Positions 32,472-44,975 are shown, counted from the first letter of the stretch. The stretch: 64,000 bases of DNA from Hysterangium stoloniferum (GCA_015178975.1 WHVD01000182.1:92425-156424); one strand, 5' to 3'. The notes: a model not told the origin generated them from the letters alone. Numbers and translations: made by a program.

Positions 32472-35400
32472 ATTATGTCTCTATCAACAAATGCTCCGCA
32501 CAGGATATGGCGGAGGAAGCTGAGGAGCAAAGGTTATATGAAGCGGTTCATGGACTATCTATACAAGGACAAGTAAATAGCTCTGATGACGAATTGACTT
32601 TTGTTTCCATTTATGCACCCCATGTCGGAGACAAATTAGTAAGGGAGGAAAATTGAACGACTGGTGAAGCTCTTCCGTCTGAAGCTTATGTATCCATACT
32701 CGCCGCAGATTTCTTCGAAAAGGGAGACCGGCTGAGTGCTCATCGGCAGGACCTTGAAGGCCTGACTGAGAACTACTGTCAGACTGGAGATTCTCATGAA
32801 CAAATCAGTTCGAATTCGCTCTGTTCGCCTGGAGCTGATGTTGACACTTTCCTGTTTGATCCCGGGAACCCCCCCAATTTACTACCGTACGAGAACTCTG
32901 AGTGCAGGAGTGTAAGCTTGTCCCTGCGCAAGGAAAGTAAGAGGCCTCGAATCCAATACCCTCGTCCCAGTCGTCTGATTAAGGAGGATACTACGATCCT
33001 TTATCGAAAACGGGATCCTCCCAGTGGTTACTCTAGCATAGGAGTTGCAGCGCTCCATGTTTTCGGTCATGTAGGAACTCCCGATTCACCCGAACGCGTT
33101 AAAATTCGAATGGACATGGGAGCGGATCTTTCCCTTATATTGGAGGAATTCTACAAGGAGCTGCAGGGCATATATAAGTTGAAACAAGGACTCAAGTTAC
33201 ATCTAATCCAGCTCACGGGTAATGCTAAGGTTATCGGATATGTTAATATTCCTATTTACCTGGAGGACGACAGTGGAACGTTACTGAAGTTCGTGGCAGA
33301 AACTTATGTCGTTAGAGGAATGACGGTGCCAATTCTTTTAGGAGAAGACTTCCATATTAATTATGAAATTGGTACTCTAAGAAATCAGCCGTTGGGATCT
33401 AGACTTATTCTCCTGGGACGACAGGGTTTTATTCCAGCCAGTTCTTCTAAGGAACCTCAACCTTTGACCTTCACCGTCAATAAGGCCCCTTTCGGGAAGC
33501 ATGAGAAGGAGCAATCCAAACTCACCTCTCTCCCCGATAAAGGTGTGCATACTGAAAGAGTTGCGTGAGCCTTGGAGGATTGCACTATCGATCCAGAGTC
33601 AGCCAGACTAGTGCCTATTTTTGTTGAAGATCTAGAGGGCGATGAATGGATTGTTGAAGGAATTGTATTGCAAAACGAGGACGGTTCGATATTAGCCACA
33701 CCAATCACGGCAATTTCAAGGAATAGTGCGGCGGTACCTTTAGCCAATCCATCGCTAACCCCTAAGACTATCCGACGAGGGGAGACAATAGGGATAATTA
33801 ATGACCCCGCTCGTTGGGCTCACAAGCCCAGGTCACTCGAGGAGAAAGGTTTAATGGTAGCAGGCGTGACCAAGATCGCACACCTTATGGAAAGTCTCTC
33901 TCAACTTGAGGAGGACCGTCAAGTCACCTCAGAGAGGCCTAAGCCACCTGTTGAACCAGAGATTGCGGACGATTTCGAACCGCCTGGTCCTAAGACGGCT
34001 GCAGTGGCTGATAATGAGAAATTTGCCTCAGAGGATCTTCACAAGTTAGTCAATTTGGGACCAGATATACCAACAGAGGTCCTGCCACGTCTCAGATCAG
34101 TTTTGACTGAGAACATTAAGGCTTTCGGAGTCGACAGACGGTTAGGGCAAGTGGAATGTAGAGTCCCTGTCCCCTTGAAAGAGGGAGCCCAGCCCATATC
34201 CATGCCTATGTTCCCTTCGTCCCCTGCCAATAGGAGAGTTATAGATGAGCAAATGGATACCTGGTTCGAACAGGGTGTCATTGAGCCATCTAAAAGCCCC
34301 TGGGGAGTGCCAGCCTTTGTAGTATATCGCAATGGTAAACCGCGGGTGGTCATCGACTATCGGAAACTTAATCATCTCACTGTTCCAGACGAATTCCCTT
34401 TACCACGTCAATCGGAGATCATGCAGGCGCTGTCAGGGTCAAATGTTATTTCTTCTTTCGATGCGCTAGCCGGGTTTACTCAATTAGAAATGTTGGAGGA
34501 CGATAAGCCCAAAACAGCCTTTAGATCCCATAGAGGGCTGTGGCAATTTAAAAGGATGCCATTTGGGCTCAGAAATGGCCCCTCCACATTTCAGCGCGTC
34601 ATGCAAACAGTTTTAGCACCCTACTTGTGGATTTTTTGTTTAGTCTACATCGATGACATAGTCATATTCTCTAAGAACTGGGATGATCATTTGCTTCACC
34701 TGAATCAGGTGCTTGGCACTATCGCTTCGGCCGGTATCACTCTCTCTCCCAAGAAATGTTTTATCGGATAAAATTCAATATTGTTATTGGGTCATAAAGT
34801 ATCCAGGTTGGGTTTTTCAACCCACCAAGAAAAAGTTCATGCTATATTGGAACTGGCCCCACCCACTAAGGTTTCTGACCTACAACGGTTCCTTGGAATG
34901 GTCCTTTACTTTTCAGCGTATATACCATTCTATTCATGGATGGTGTCCCCTTTATTCTCGCTTCTAAAAAAGGGAACACCCTGGACGTGGACTGCTGAAC
35001 ATGTCCGAGCTTATGAGGATGTTAAAACCACATTAGGATCAGCTCCAGTGCTGGGACATCCAGTTGTGGGATGCCCTACTGATTGAATACGGACGCTTCG
35101 GATTTTGCCTTGGGTTGTTGCCTCCAACAAGTCCAGAAGATGGCTTTAGGAGACTTAGTGGACACTAAAATCTATGCCCAAGCCAAGTTGGCTTTTGACC
35201 GTGCACAGGATGTGCCATCCTTTGTTCATCGGTACAAAACCAAACAGCCCGAGATTGAGTGGTCGGATTCGTGGGGACCCACTTTTGAGGCGACCGAAGT
35301 TACTGTTGAACAAGTCATTGCATATTGGAGTCGCACACTGAAAAGTGCTGAGCGTAACTATTCTGCTACTGAACGGGAAGTGTTAGCAGCAAAGGAGAGA

Positions 35401-37377
35401 CTAGTCCACTTTCAACCTTTCATTGAAGGTGAACATGTTCTGCTCATTACGGACCATGCAGCTCTGCAATGGGCTAGATCTTACGAGAACACTAATCGTC
35501 GACTAGCCACATGGGGGGCGATATACGCTGCATTTCCAGGTCTCGAGATTTTGCATCAAGCAGGGAGAGTTCACAGCAACATGGATCCACTGTCCAGACT
35601 CCCTCGGGTACCAGCCTTCGTGAGCCCTATTAGAGATGACTTGCAGGCTATCACCTCGACCTCTCTGGACAGGAGTACTGAGGAAAAACTATGGAAGGAT
35701 GAACCTGCTAAGAAGGTGGTCTTCTCTACCATACTCGATTCTATGGAACCTTTCGGAGTAACTCAAAAGGTCCGACAGTCAGAATGGGATTCTCATAACG
35801 CAATAAGGAATGACCAGGAAGACAAGTCTGACTTCGCATTGCGTCATCCTCAGCTACTAATCAGCATCGAGGAGGGATATATAAAGAAATTTCTAGAGGG
35901 TTATTCAAAGGACCCCATTTTCAAGAATCTCTACGCGCTAGATACCCCTTCACCCAATGCGGTTGTTACTCCTTCTCACTACTTCGTGGGAGCAAACCGA
36001 CTCCTGTACTTTCGCAACTCGGACTGGAAAAGTCGAGTCTGTGTACCCAGAACTATGATTAACTCGATTTTAAGGTTGGTACATGATAACCCTTTTGAGG
36101 GAGCACACGCCGGAGGCCAGCGGTTGTTCAACCTGATGAAAGACCGGTTCTTTTGGCCAAGAATGCTACAAGATTGCGTGTCATGCGTGCATACCTGCGA
36201 CATCTGCCAAAAAACCAAAGTCTATCATACCGCTCATCAAGGAGCCCTCAGACCGGCTGACGTACCTTTTAGGCCATTCGAGGTAGTTTCTATGGACTTA
36301 ATCACTGGACTACTCGATTCAGGAAAGGATTCGTATTCCGCAGTCTTCGTCGCCGTTGATAAATTGACGTGTTACGCTATTACAATACCTACCTTTTCGA
36401 ACCTTACGGCTGAAGGATTCGCACAAATATTTGTCAAACAGGTGGCAAGCCCCTTCGGACTGCCCTCTCGAATAATCTGTGACCGGGATAAGAGATGGAC
36501 CTGCAGGTTTTGGCAGGAAGTCTGTAAGATCTATGGTACCACCCTTGCGGTATCTTCGGCTCATCATCCTCAAACGGATGGGCAAACGGAGAATATGAAT
36601 GCGACCATAGAACAGATGCTTCGAGCCTATTGTGCCTCTGCTAAAGAAAGCTGGTCCCAGTGGATTGAGGTAGTTGTTCACGCATACAACTCGACTGTTC
36701 ACAGTTCCACAACCTACACCCCAGCCTTCTTATTAATGGGATACCTTCCAAGAGGAATGTCTCGAGTCCTAGGAGGTGATGAACCCCTAGTTCCTAGAGA
36801 ACTATCAGACAGCCCTATGGCCGACCAATGGATCCTCGAGCTAGAAAATCATTGGCAGATGGCGCGGGATTCAATCGCTCGAGCCCAAGAGATTCAAGCA
36901 CGAGCGTATAACAAGAAGCAAAGACCTGTAGAAGATATCTCTGAGGGAGACTTTGTATTGGTGAACCCCCACTCCCTCGAACTGGTGGAAGTCAAGGGAA
37001 TGGGGAAGAAACTAATACAAAGACGGATTGGACCATTCGAGGTCCTTGAGAAATTGAACTCTCAAGTATTTAGGCTTAAGATCCCCCCGGAGTATCCGAT
37101 GCATCCAGTCATTAATCGGGATCATCTGCGGAAATATCAACCCTCTCCTTCCAAGCTAGGTCCAAGACCCCAACTTGAGAACCTAAGAGAGTTGAAATCA
37201 GATCATGAAGAATATGAAGTCGAAGCTATTGTTGGACATAGGAAACAGCGAAATCGTCTGCTATTTAGGGTGCACTGGAAAGGTTATGGACCCGAAGAGG
37301 ATTCGTGGTTAAGCAGCACTGACCTCAGAAATGCTCCAGCACTTCTGAGGGCGTACAAGGCGCTGTTCAACATTTAA
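32472..37377 (+). pseudogene. R5 pol: protease-RT-RNase H-integrase-chromodomain
   Basis: The first part has an in-frame TGA near 32655. Protease is at 32918-33568 (IRMDMGADLS, Asp-Met-Gly for Asp-Ser-Gly; ILLGEDF). RT (33572-34771) has VVIDYRKLN at 259-267, Asp at 297 and an intact YIDD at 359-362. A TAA at 34769 and a frameshift near 35080 follow. The last open part, 764 codons from 35083, has RNase H Asp4/Glu99/Asp124 and the integrase finger His334, His342, Cys372, Cys375. The integrase core is Asp405, Asp467, Glu503 (DD35E), and the chromodomain spans about 710-748 (LLFRVHWKGYGPEEDSWLSS). The enzyme cleaves Gag-Pol, makes cDNA and inserts it; the chromodomain is a targeting reader. RT, RNase H and integrase residues are intact; the breaks are few. 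Confidence 0.93.
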
Positions 37378-37734
37378 CGGGATATATGCGCTCAAGGAAT
37401 TATCTATTCTATCATTTATTCCATCTCTTTCGTAACTTCCTTTCAGAAATATCTCAGTTATTCAGTGAGCCATCTCATTGGCTTTTATTCTCTTTCATTT
37501 TTCTATCCCTCCGGTCGATTGGGACAACCACTAATTGGCAGCGGACACATTTGCCCAAAACCTGGCCACAATTAATGAATTTTATTTAACGACCAACCGA
37601 GCGGAGTTTCAATTCAATATATATAAAAAAGTACACGTAAATTCACATAAATTTTCTTTATCTTTCACACCACGTCCTTCACCTATCTACAGCCCTTCCC
37701 TCTATCTTCAACTTCACCACTTTATCGTGCTATA

Positions 37735-39852
37735 ATGCTCCCTTTCCAACAAACAAGCAAGTCCTCCCTAAGTTCAAAAAGGTCCCGTGAGCCCCAACAG
37801 CCAGTACATCCACGACCGGTGGGGGATTCATCACCCGCATGCCTCGTACAGACAATGTCGAGAGCAATCGGGGTACCCAAGAATCAACCCCCCTGTCGAC
37901 TTTCTCCTTTGGTGATGAGCCGGGGGGAAATACCGGTATGGATTGGAGCAAGCCGTTAGGCCCCTCCGTCAGACCATCATCTGAGGAAGTCGCTGCTATC
38001 ATGTGGAAGCAGGAAATGTTTATGGAAGAACACAATGCAAGGAGGCTCACCCACAAAAGAGAAAGGCATGCTGAGTATAGAAGTCAACAGGAGGCGAGGG
38101 GAGCAAGAGAAGGAGTCCCCTCCAAGCGGCAGCGGCGTGAGTACAGAGCACAATTCGGAAACAGAGCTTCCGCGCCGATCCTTCCCCCCCGGGAGAGAAA
38201 TGGGCCAACTTCATGGAGACCAATGATAGTGAGGGTGGGACGCCTTGCATTAGGACGACGGGAACCAAGAGCTGGAAGGAGAAGGAGGGTACCATCTTTT
38301 ATGACTGGGAACTACTTCGATGCATTAAGTTGCAACGAATAGTTCTTACCCGAGGGGACGGTCAAACATTGCCCCAGCGAGAAAAAGAATACCGTAGGGG
38401 ACCAATTGATTTTTCCTCAGATGAGGATGAGGAGGAAGACGAGAACAGGAATGGTGTGTATAGCATCCGATCTCTGGGAGAGGATTGCCATGAAGGGTTC
38501 CTTCTCCCGTCTAAAGTTCACTTCATAACCAGCGACCCCAACCAAAGACAAACGCGGAGACCGTCATCCCGAGTATGGAGGGGTCACCGCCCTAGTCAGC
38601 AGTCACTGGAATGCGAACCTTCCATGATTCTGGTCCCACATCTTTTGCCAATGTCGAGGCCCTTCCCATCATTCACCCTACACACACTCCATCAGCCCCA
38701 ATTCTAACGCCTCATTTACCTCCCTCTCCAAAAGCTGTACCAGTCCCAACCTCACTTAGGATGTCGAGGCCCCCTCCCATCCTTCACCCGGCACACACTC
38801 CCTCAGCCCAACGCGAACCTTCCCTGATTCCAGCCCCACGCCTTTCACCAAGGTCGAGGCCCCTTCCCGTCCTTCTTCCGGCACGCACTCCCCCAGCCCC
38901 GATTCTGGCACCTTGTCTCTCTCCCTCCCCGAAAGCTATACCGGTACCGACCCAACTTCCGCCGTCACCGGGTATCCCTCCCGACTCTCCGTATTCATAT
39001 TGCATGTCCTTGGGTTGCCCTATCCAGGACCTTCCACCAGAGCGAATGGATGTCAATTTGGACCCTCCTACACCGGACGTCATCGATCCCATGGCAAGCA
39101 GAAAGGCGAAGGAGATGCAGAAAGCCACCACTCCTCTCCGAGAACAATCCCCTATTCCCGTCCTCGACAGCCCACTTCCCCTCACTGAGCCCGTATCCAC
39201 AACTTTCTGGATGCGAGTAGCTGTCAACTACCCTTCCAAACAGTTTCCTGTCAGAAGGGTGCTATCACAGCTCGTGCCGGTACTTCAGCAACTGGTCCTT
39301 CAAGGGAGCCTTAAGGGTTGTTGCGGTCTGGCTCCGTTGTCGGAGATAATGGAGGATTTTTATCTCTCCTTCGAGGATCTCGCAGAGGGGAAGAACTTTG
39401 CACGAGCAGCACAGGAGATTAAACTCTCTATGTTCCGGCACATCATAGTGGAGCTTCACCGTCTGCCCCCAGACTCAGCGAATGTCCTCTCTATTGCTGG
39501 CTTAGTAGATTTACTCGAGGCCCTCGTCCTGACACCTCCCACAGAGACCACCATGCAGCCACATGTTCCTGCCCCACTGCCTGCATCTTCGTTTCCCCTC
39601 CCCAATGCTCCTCTTCTCGCGCGGATTTCCGCTCCACCGGTTAGTGTCCGTGCAGTCATTCGTTGCAGAGAGAAAGCCTACAGATGATGGGCCGACTCCT
39701 TGTACAGGAATTCTAGTGATTTGGCTCGGGCGAGAATAGCCGAATCTTTCAGAGTAAAAAGGGAACAATGGGGAAACATCATTTTGGACCTTGGGGGATC
39801 CTCACAGGAAGCTTGGGGCGGTGTCCCAGATGCTCTTCGACACCTAGTATAG
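37735..39852 (+). pseudogene. R5 accessory ORF downstream of pol (unknown family)
   Basis: Sense strand, 358 bp after the pol stop and ending 25 bp before the 3' LTR. Pieces in shifting frames are 37735-37959, 37839-38342, 38213-38707 and 38611-39687. A TGA at 39685-39687 (probably CGA) is followed in the same frame by about 55 codons to TAG at 39850-39852, so the intact protein was near 700 residues. Its parts are a basic/Glu-rich helix (about 38000-38100), an acidic block GPIDFSSDEDEEED, Pro-rich tandem repeats (38640-38990, SPKA-PVPT type), and a helical C-terminus (39205-39850). No signal peptide or transmembrane helix is obvious, so nothing supports an envelope protein despite the position. 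R4 has a homologue, so it is a lineage trait. Function unknown. Confidence 0.7.
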
Positions 39853-39877
39853 CACATCCCTTCAAACTGTGGGGCAC

Positions 39878-40521
39878 TGTAAAGGGTATGCATATATGCA
39901 TAATTGGACTAAGGAATAATAGTTGGATTATAGTACTTTATTATTTATCTTTTATTTTCTTTCTTTACATTCTTTCTATATTTCGAGCATACCTTTATTT
40001 TGTAGTTCAAAGCTTTGTGTATACGTATGGGCGCTCTGGGCGCCAAAACGACAGACACTTTTTACCCAGCAGACACCACCTCGTAAACGACCCAGACGTC
40101 GAATAGCGAGAGGTGTCAAGGGTAGCGTCTCAACTACCTATAAAGGTAGTGTTCTCTCGCATACTAACGTACTTTGGACTCGAACCGCAAAGGTCGAGTT
40201 TCACTCTAAGGTCTTTGCGCTAGTCAACATTATAGTCGACTCGCGCTATTATCTCTTTACTCTAGATATTCAGCTTCGCGTTGATTATCTATTTTACATC
40301 TAGCTACAAGTTGTACCGTGAAGGTCAACTCTTTCATTCTTTCATTCTAGCCGTCAAGAGCAACTGTACAGTTGCTCTTGTGACGCATAGCGTGTCTTCT
40401 TACTAGTACTGCTTGTCTAGTAATCTACGGTATTGTACTGTACGGTTAATACCTGCTAATAGTAGTTGAATAAACACTATTCTTCATATATCGAACGGTC
40501 AAAATCTATCGACTCTTCACA
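39878..40521 (+). repeat. R5 3' LTR (family A, 644 bp)
   Basis: TGTAAAGGGTATGC to CGACTCTTCACA; preceded by the purine-rich GTGGGGCAC. Same length as the solo copy at 50728-51371. Confidence 0.94.
40355..40380. repeat. 26-nt perfect palindrome in LTR A
   Basis: The half-site CAAGAGCAACTGT is followed at once by its complement. It is conserved in the solo copy at about 50870-50895 and is the point at which the Helitron LTR A copy is broken by R5. Confidence 0.9.
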
Positions 40522-40794
40522 ACTACCTTTATAGGTAGTTGAGACGTTACCCTTGACACCTCTCGCTATTTGATGTCTGGGTCGTTTACGAGGTGGTGTC
40601 TGCTGGGTAAAAAGTGTCTGTCGTTTTGGCGCCGAGAGCGCCCATACATATACACAAAGCTTCGAACTACAAAATAAAGGTATGCTCGAAATATAGAAAG
40701 AATGTAAAGAAGGAAAATAAAAGATAAATAATAAAGTACTATAATCCAACTATTATTCCTTAGTCCAATTATGCATATATGCATACCCTTTACA
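40522..40794 (-). repeat. LTR A inserted in the Helitron, right part
   Basis: Resumes at ACTACCTTTATAGG and ends CATACCCTTTACA, then ATTAG. Companion of 28892-29032. Confidence 0.85.
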
Positions 40795-41055
40795 ATTAGA
40801 CTGAGCTACAAGGCTTTTAATGATCCATGACAGTACAACCTTCCAACTGGTGATGAACTTGCAGTCATTCTCCCTGGAGAGGGTGACACAGGTCATGGTG
40901 ATCCAAGGGATATTATTGTTCAGAGAAGGGGTGGCCAGTTCCATCATGTGCATGATGCACAAGCCATTTATACACCCCTTCATTATGTCATGCTCTTCAC
41001 CAGGGCAGAGCGTGGTTGGTCATGGGACATTCCCTATACAAATCAAAATTGGCAG
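40795..41055 (+). pseudogene. Helitron N-terminal gene, part 2
   Basis: Continues the frame of part 1: YNLPTGDELAVILPG, RDIIVQRRGG, then IYTPLHYVMLF and ERGWSWDI, the central blocks of Helitron_like_N. One in-frame TGA lies near 40830. It is interrupted by solo LTR G at 41056. Confidence 0.88.
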
Positions 41056-41735
41056 TGTAAAGGGTCGAGTAGTTTACCACTCAATATGCGATTGTTATCA
41101 ACTAACAATAGTGCGAAGAATGATTGACTAGTAGTTTTAGATAGTAAAATCGTAGATTACAATTGACCTTCAAGGTGCGATTGGTAGGTGATTACAAGGG
41201 CAGATTTACCTTATGGTGCGATCCAACTGTGTAGCTAGTTGGCCCGATGGCCAAGTAGATAAGGGAAGGAGTTTATCGCGAGAAGGGAAGAATAATCTAG
41301 AGAAGTGAGCTATGCTGGATGTTCTTACTGTGTGAAGTGATAACTTGAAGTCGAGCCAATTAATAATAATGTACTTCAACTATTTCAGTGTGAAGAGTCG
41401 TTATGGATAATTGGAGATGAGAGAGAGAGAGTCTTGTTAGACGATACCCTGATCCAGTATTTGCATCTTGCAGGTGATGGTTGTCGGGGTTGAAAAGCTT
41501 CTAACATTCTCTCGTGTGACTACTACTGTGACATGCACATACTTCTTGTGGGCTAGAGTGCCCACAAGCATACATGGACTCTCGAACTAATAAAAAGGGA
41601 ATATGGCCTGTATTTATGAGTGATAGAGAAGGAAATAAAAGTATAAAACATAAAAGAAATAAAGGAAATATAAAGTGGCTAAAGGGTAAGGCTTAGAGTC
41701 TTTAGTCGCGGCTCCTATGCGACCTATCCTTCACA
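41056..41735 (-). repeat. solo LTR G in the Helitron (680 bp)
   Basis: TGTAAAGGGTCGAG to CCTATCCTTCACA, flanked by GGCAG at 41051-41055 and 41736-41740. Confidence 0.95.
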
Positions 41736-42088
41736 GGCAGCCCCAGCATGGACAACAGGATGAAGAAGGTGAAGATGAAGATAAAAGTCATAAAGTGACC
41801 CAATGTGAATATTATGCCTATCACCTATTTCCCAGAGCAAATGAAGCTATGACCATTTTTTATGCACAAAAGCTATTCCAGCAGTATATTGTCAATGCCT
41901 GGGCCATAACAGAGCAGCACAGATTGAGATTTATGAGGGATAATCAACCAAGGTTACATGCAGAACTCGACAACCAGGTGGTTGATGCATTTACAAATCA
42001 GGATGTCAATACAGATGCTAATAATATTGGTCAGAGGGTGATACTACCTTCTTCATTTGCTGGGGGTTCAAGGGATAACGTGACATAT
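41736..42088 (+). pseudogene. Helitron N-terminal gene, part 3
   Basis: Rejoins part 2 in frame after LTR G: acidic EEGEDEDK, then TQCEYYAYHLF, LFQQYIVNAWAITEQHRL, then NIGQRVILPSSFAGGSRD, diagnostic of Helitron_like_N. The gene is cut at about 42081 by the inverted-repeat element; the HUH nuclease and helicase were not found to its right. Confidence 0.9.
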
Positions 42089-42250
42089 TAGATTAGCCTC
42101 CAGTGTCGGGATATCACACAAGTCACGAATGTGACTGTAATGACTTACTCGAGTCATAATTTGATTCCGCCGACTCATCAAATGCTTCCATCCCAGGACT
42201 GTGGCCTTGAACCTTCATGTTCAAGCCAAAGGTTGGAACCCTTGGTTCAG

Positions 42251-42876
42251 TGTGAGAGGTACGGCGAAATATACTCAGGAAATATAGTTGGATAAGCTCA
42301 TACTATATTTCCTTTATTATTCTTTCTCTCTATTTTATTACACACTTATAATTAGTTCGATGACCTATGTATGCAGTACATCGACTCTTGTGGGCGCATA
42401 CACGCCAGACTTATGTATTCTAGTGCCCATAGTTAAAACTCAGACACCTTTTACCTCGTAACCATGACTTACCCAGACATACAGTTAGTGTCCTGTAAGT
42501 CATGATTGAGGTATCGTCTCGACCATCACAGATGGACTTCAACTATCTACGCATTCTTGGTTTCGAACTGTACCAGTCGAAAACTTATCTATATCTCAAT
42601 CTGCATGGACGACATCTGCGCTATTCTATCATTCGACTCTTGCTACTCATTTCTACACTTGAGCAGTCACTTAGGATCGCACTTACAGTCAATTCCTTAT
42701 TTCTTTGTAGCTATCTACTCTACTTTAGATAGTTACTTCACTCGGACATATCAAACTAAATGGTCGATACTTGTCGGCGTGTATTGAACTTAGATAGTCA
42801 ATACAACTATGTGTCCTACCTAAACAGTCGATATTCTTCGTATATAGAACGGTTAGAACTTCCACCACTCTTCACA
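42251..42876 (+). repeat. solo LTR B in left arm (626 bp)
   Basis: TGTGAGAGGTACGG to CCACTCTTCACA; flanks TTCAG (42246-42250) and CTCAG (42877-42881), one mismatch. Confidence 0.9.
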
Positions 42877-43324
42877 CTCAGAGAGGGGAATCACATGGTA
42901 AATAAAGGGTAAAAAATAAGTAGAATATGAGGTCATTATGACCTAAATAATGACCTCATAAAGTAAATAAATGTTTAAATATTTAGTTATCAAAATGTAT
43001 ATAAGGAGAGCCAAGTTTCCAATAAAATCAATCTTATCACACATATTTTACTGCACAGCTCAGAAGCTTATCTAATCATCCTAAGGACAATAATAACCTT
43101 AGTCTGATACACTAACTGCAAGCACCTACACTTGCAGTATCTCGAATCTTTGTCAGCAACTCTTGAACTTAGCTAATCATCTAAGTTCCCCCAGCCTCAC
43201 AGCTACCCTTAGGCTTACTAAATACATAGTAAACCTAAAATAATTATCCTTACTGAAATCCCTGCCAATACTAGATTACGCAAGGCCCAGCCCTAAGTTT
43301 ATTGAATTAATCAAGTAGAAGCAC

Positions 43325-43711
43325 TGTAATGTATTCAGGGGATTCTCTTAGATAGCTCAATATATGCTATAGTGTCACAGAGCTTCAATAATAAAACAAG
43401 CAAAGGTCCAGTAATTTAAATACTGATAGATTAATGAGCTGTGCTATTAAGCTTAAACAACTCAAATCAATGCTTATTTTGATTATTGAAAGGTTCAATA
43501 GAACTGTGTATGACTCTTTTTAGCAATAAAAGAACTATTCCTTGAGAATAGGGGCTGGAAGCTGAATAGATGCGCAGTAACTTGGCAGAGACTTGATATA
43601 AGAGCTTCGGATTCTTGTATGCTTATTTTTAACTATTAATAGCTATTTAACAAGGTGTTAAATAATTTATTTATAGAGAAAATAAATTGTATTGGATTAT
43701 CTGAGTGCTTG
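43325..43711 (+). repeat. 387-bp repeat, copy 1 (loop of the inverted repeat)
   Basis: TGTAATGTATTCAGG to GAGTGCTTGT. Inverted copy at 44589-44975 of equal length. It has no TIR and no coding capacity; possibly an LTR or SINE-like unit. Confidence 0.75.
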
Positions 43712-44314
43712 TACTTGATTAATTCAATAAACTTAGGGCTGGGCCTTGAGTAATCTAGTATTGGCAGGGATTTCAGTGAGGATACTTAGATACTTATTAG
43801 GTTTATTATCTAATTAATAAGCCTAAAGGGTAGCTGTGAGGCTGGGGGAACTTAGATGATTAGCTAAGTCCAAGAGTTGCTGACAAAGATTCAAGATGCT
43901 GCAAGTGTAGGTGCTTGCAGTGAGTGTATCAGACTAAGGCTATTATTGTCCTTAGGATGATGAGGTAAGCTTCTGTGCTGTACTGTAAAATGTGTGTGAG
44001 ATAGATGATTTTATTGGAAACTTAGCCCTCCTTATATACATTTTGATAACTCAATGATTAGCTAACTATTTAGTTTATGAGGTCATTAGTTAGATCATAA
44101 TGACCTCATATTCTACTCATTATTTACCCTTTATTTATCATGTGATTCCCTTCTCTGAGACAAGGGTTCTAACCTCTTGCTTGAACATGAAGGTTCAAGG
44201 CCACGGTCCCGGGACAGAAGCAAACGATGAGTCGGCGGAATCTAATAATGAGTCGGGTAGTCACATCCGTGACCTGTGTGACATCCCGACACCGGAGGCT
44301 TATCTAATAAGTCA

Positions 44315-44588
44315 CATGACTTCAAAAATGCGCAAACTGGGCTGCAGCAAGGTGCCGAAAGGTAATAACTAAGTAAATAAAATATAAATAATTAGTTAAA
44401 AATTATAATAAATTAACTAAGATATAATAGCATAATATGAGTCCATATATTCTATTATTTATGCGAAGTTAAAAGGAATAAGGCCTATTTTTCACAATAC
44501 AAATATAATAAAAATACAATAAATTCGAAAGAATATTAAATAATCCACAGAAAATTAAGAGAATATTATGAGATGATGCTGATACATC
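44315..44588. other. AT-rich unassigned spacer
   Basis: Mostly A and T with many short stop-filled frames. No repeat or domain recognised. Confidence 0.4.
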
Positions 44589-44975
44589 ACAAGCACTCAT
44601 ATAATCCAATACAAATTAATTTCTCTATTGATAAATTATTTAACACCTTGTTAAATAACTATTAATAGTTACGAATAGGCATACAAGAATCCGAAGCTTT
44701 ATATCAAGTCTCTGCTAAGTTACTGTGCATATATTCAGCTTCTAGCCCCTATTCTCAAGGAATAGTTCTTTTATTTGCTAAAAGAGTCATATATTGTTCT
44801 ATTGAACCTTTTAATAATCAAAATAAGCATTGAATTGAGTTGTTTAAGCTTAATAGCGCAGCTCATTAATCAATCAGTATTTAAATTACTGGACCTTTGC
44901 TTGTTTTATTGTTGAAGCTCTGTGACACTATAGCATATATTGAGCTATCTGAGAGAATCCCCTGAATACATTACA
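44589..44975 (-). repeat. 387-bp repeat, copy 2
   Basis: Reverse complement of 43325-43711 with scattered differences. It lacks the 600-bp arms, so the unit is independent of the foldback arms. Confidence 0.75.

Larger units (their letters stand above)
29033..40521 (+). mobile_element. R5: Ty3/gypsy element with accessory ORF, family A LTRs
   Basis: Order: 5' LTR with internal deletion (29033-29337), primer-binding site, gag (29415-31796), MITE, pol (32472-37377), accessory ORF (37735-39852), 3' LTR (39878-40521). The flanks GCAAC and ACTAC do not match, so the usual TSD is absent. Coding regions carry several stops and shifts but all domains remain. It is the most complete member of the R4/R5/R7 lineage. 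Confidence 0.92.
42081..44314. mobile_element. large inverted-repeat (foldback) structure
   Basis: The left arm is 42081-42250 plus 42882-43324; the right arm, 43712-44314, is its reverse complement with scattered mismatches. Each arm is about 600 bp. Arms start TGACATATTAGAT and hold TATATAAGGAG near 43010 (mirror near 44030), like an LTR promoter pointing inward on both sides. The 387-bp centre is a separate dispersed repeat. No matching TSD was found. It may be two head-to-head LTRs or a foldback transposon. The left arm is split by solo LTR B. Confidence 0.75.

Noticed and set aside
37735-39852. Envelope gene of an errantivirus-like element
   Set aside because: Position fits, but no signal peptide, cleavage site or transmembrane segment is visible.
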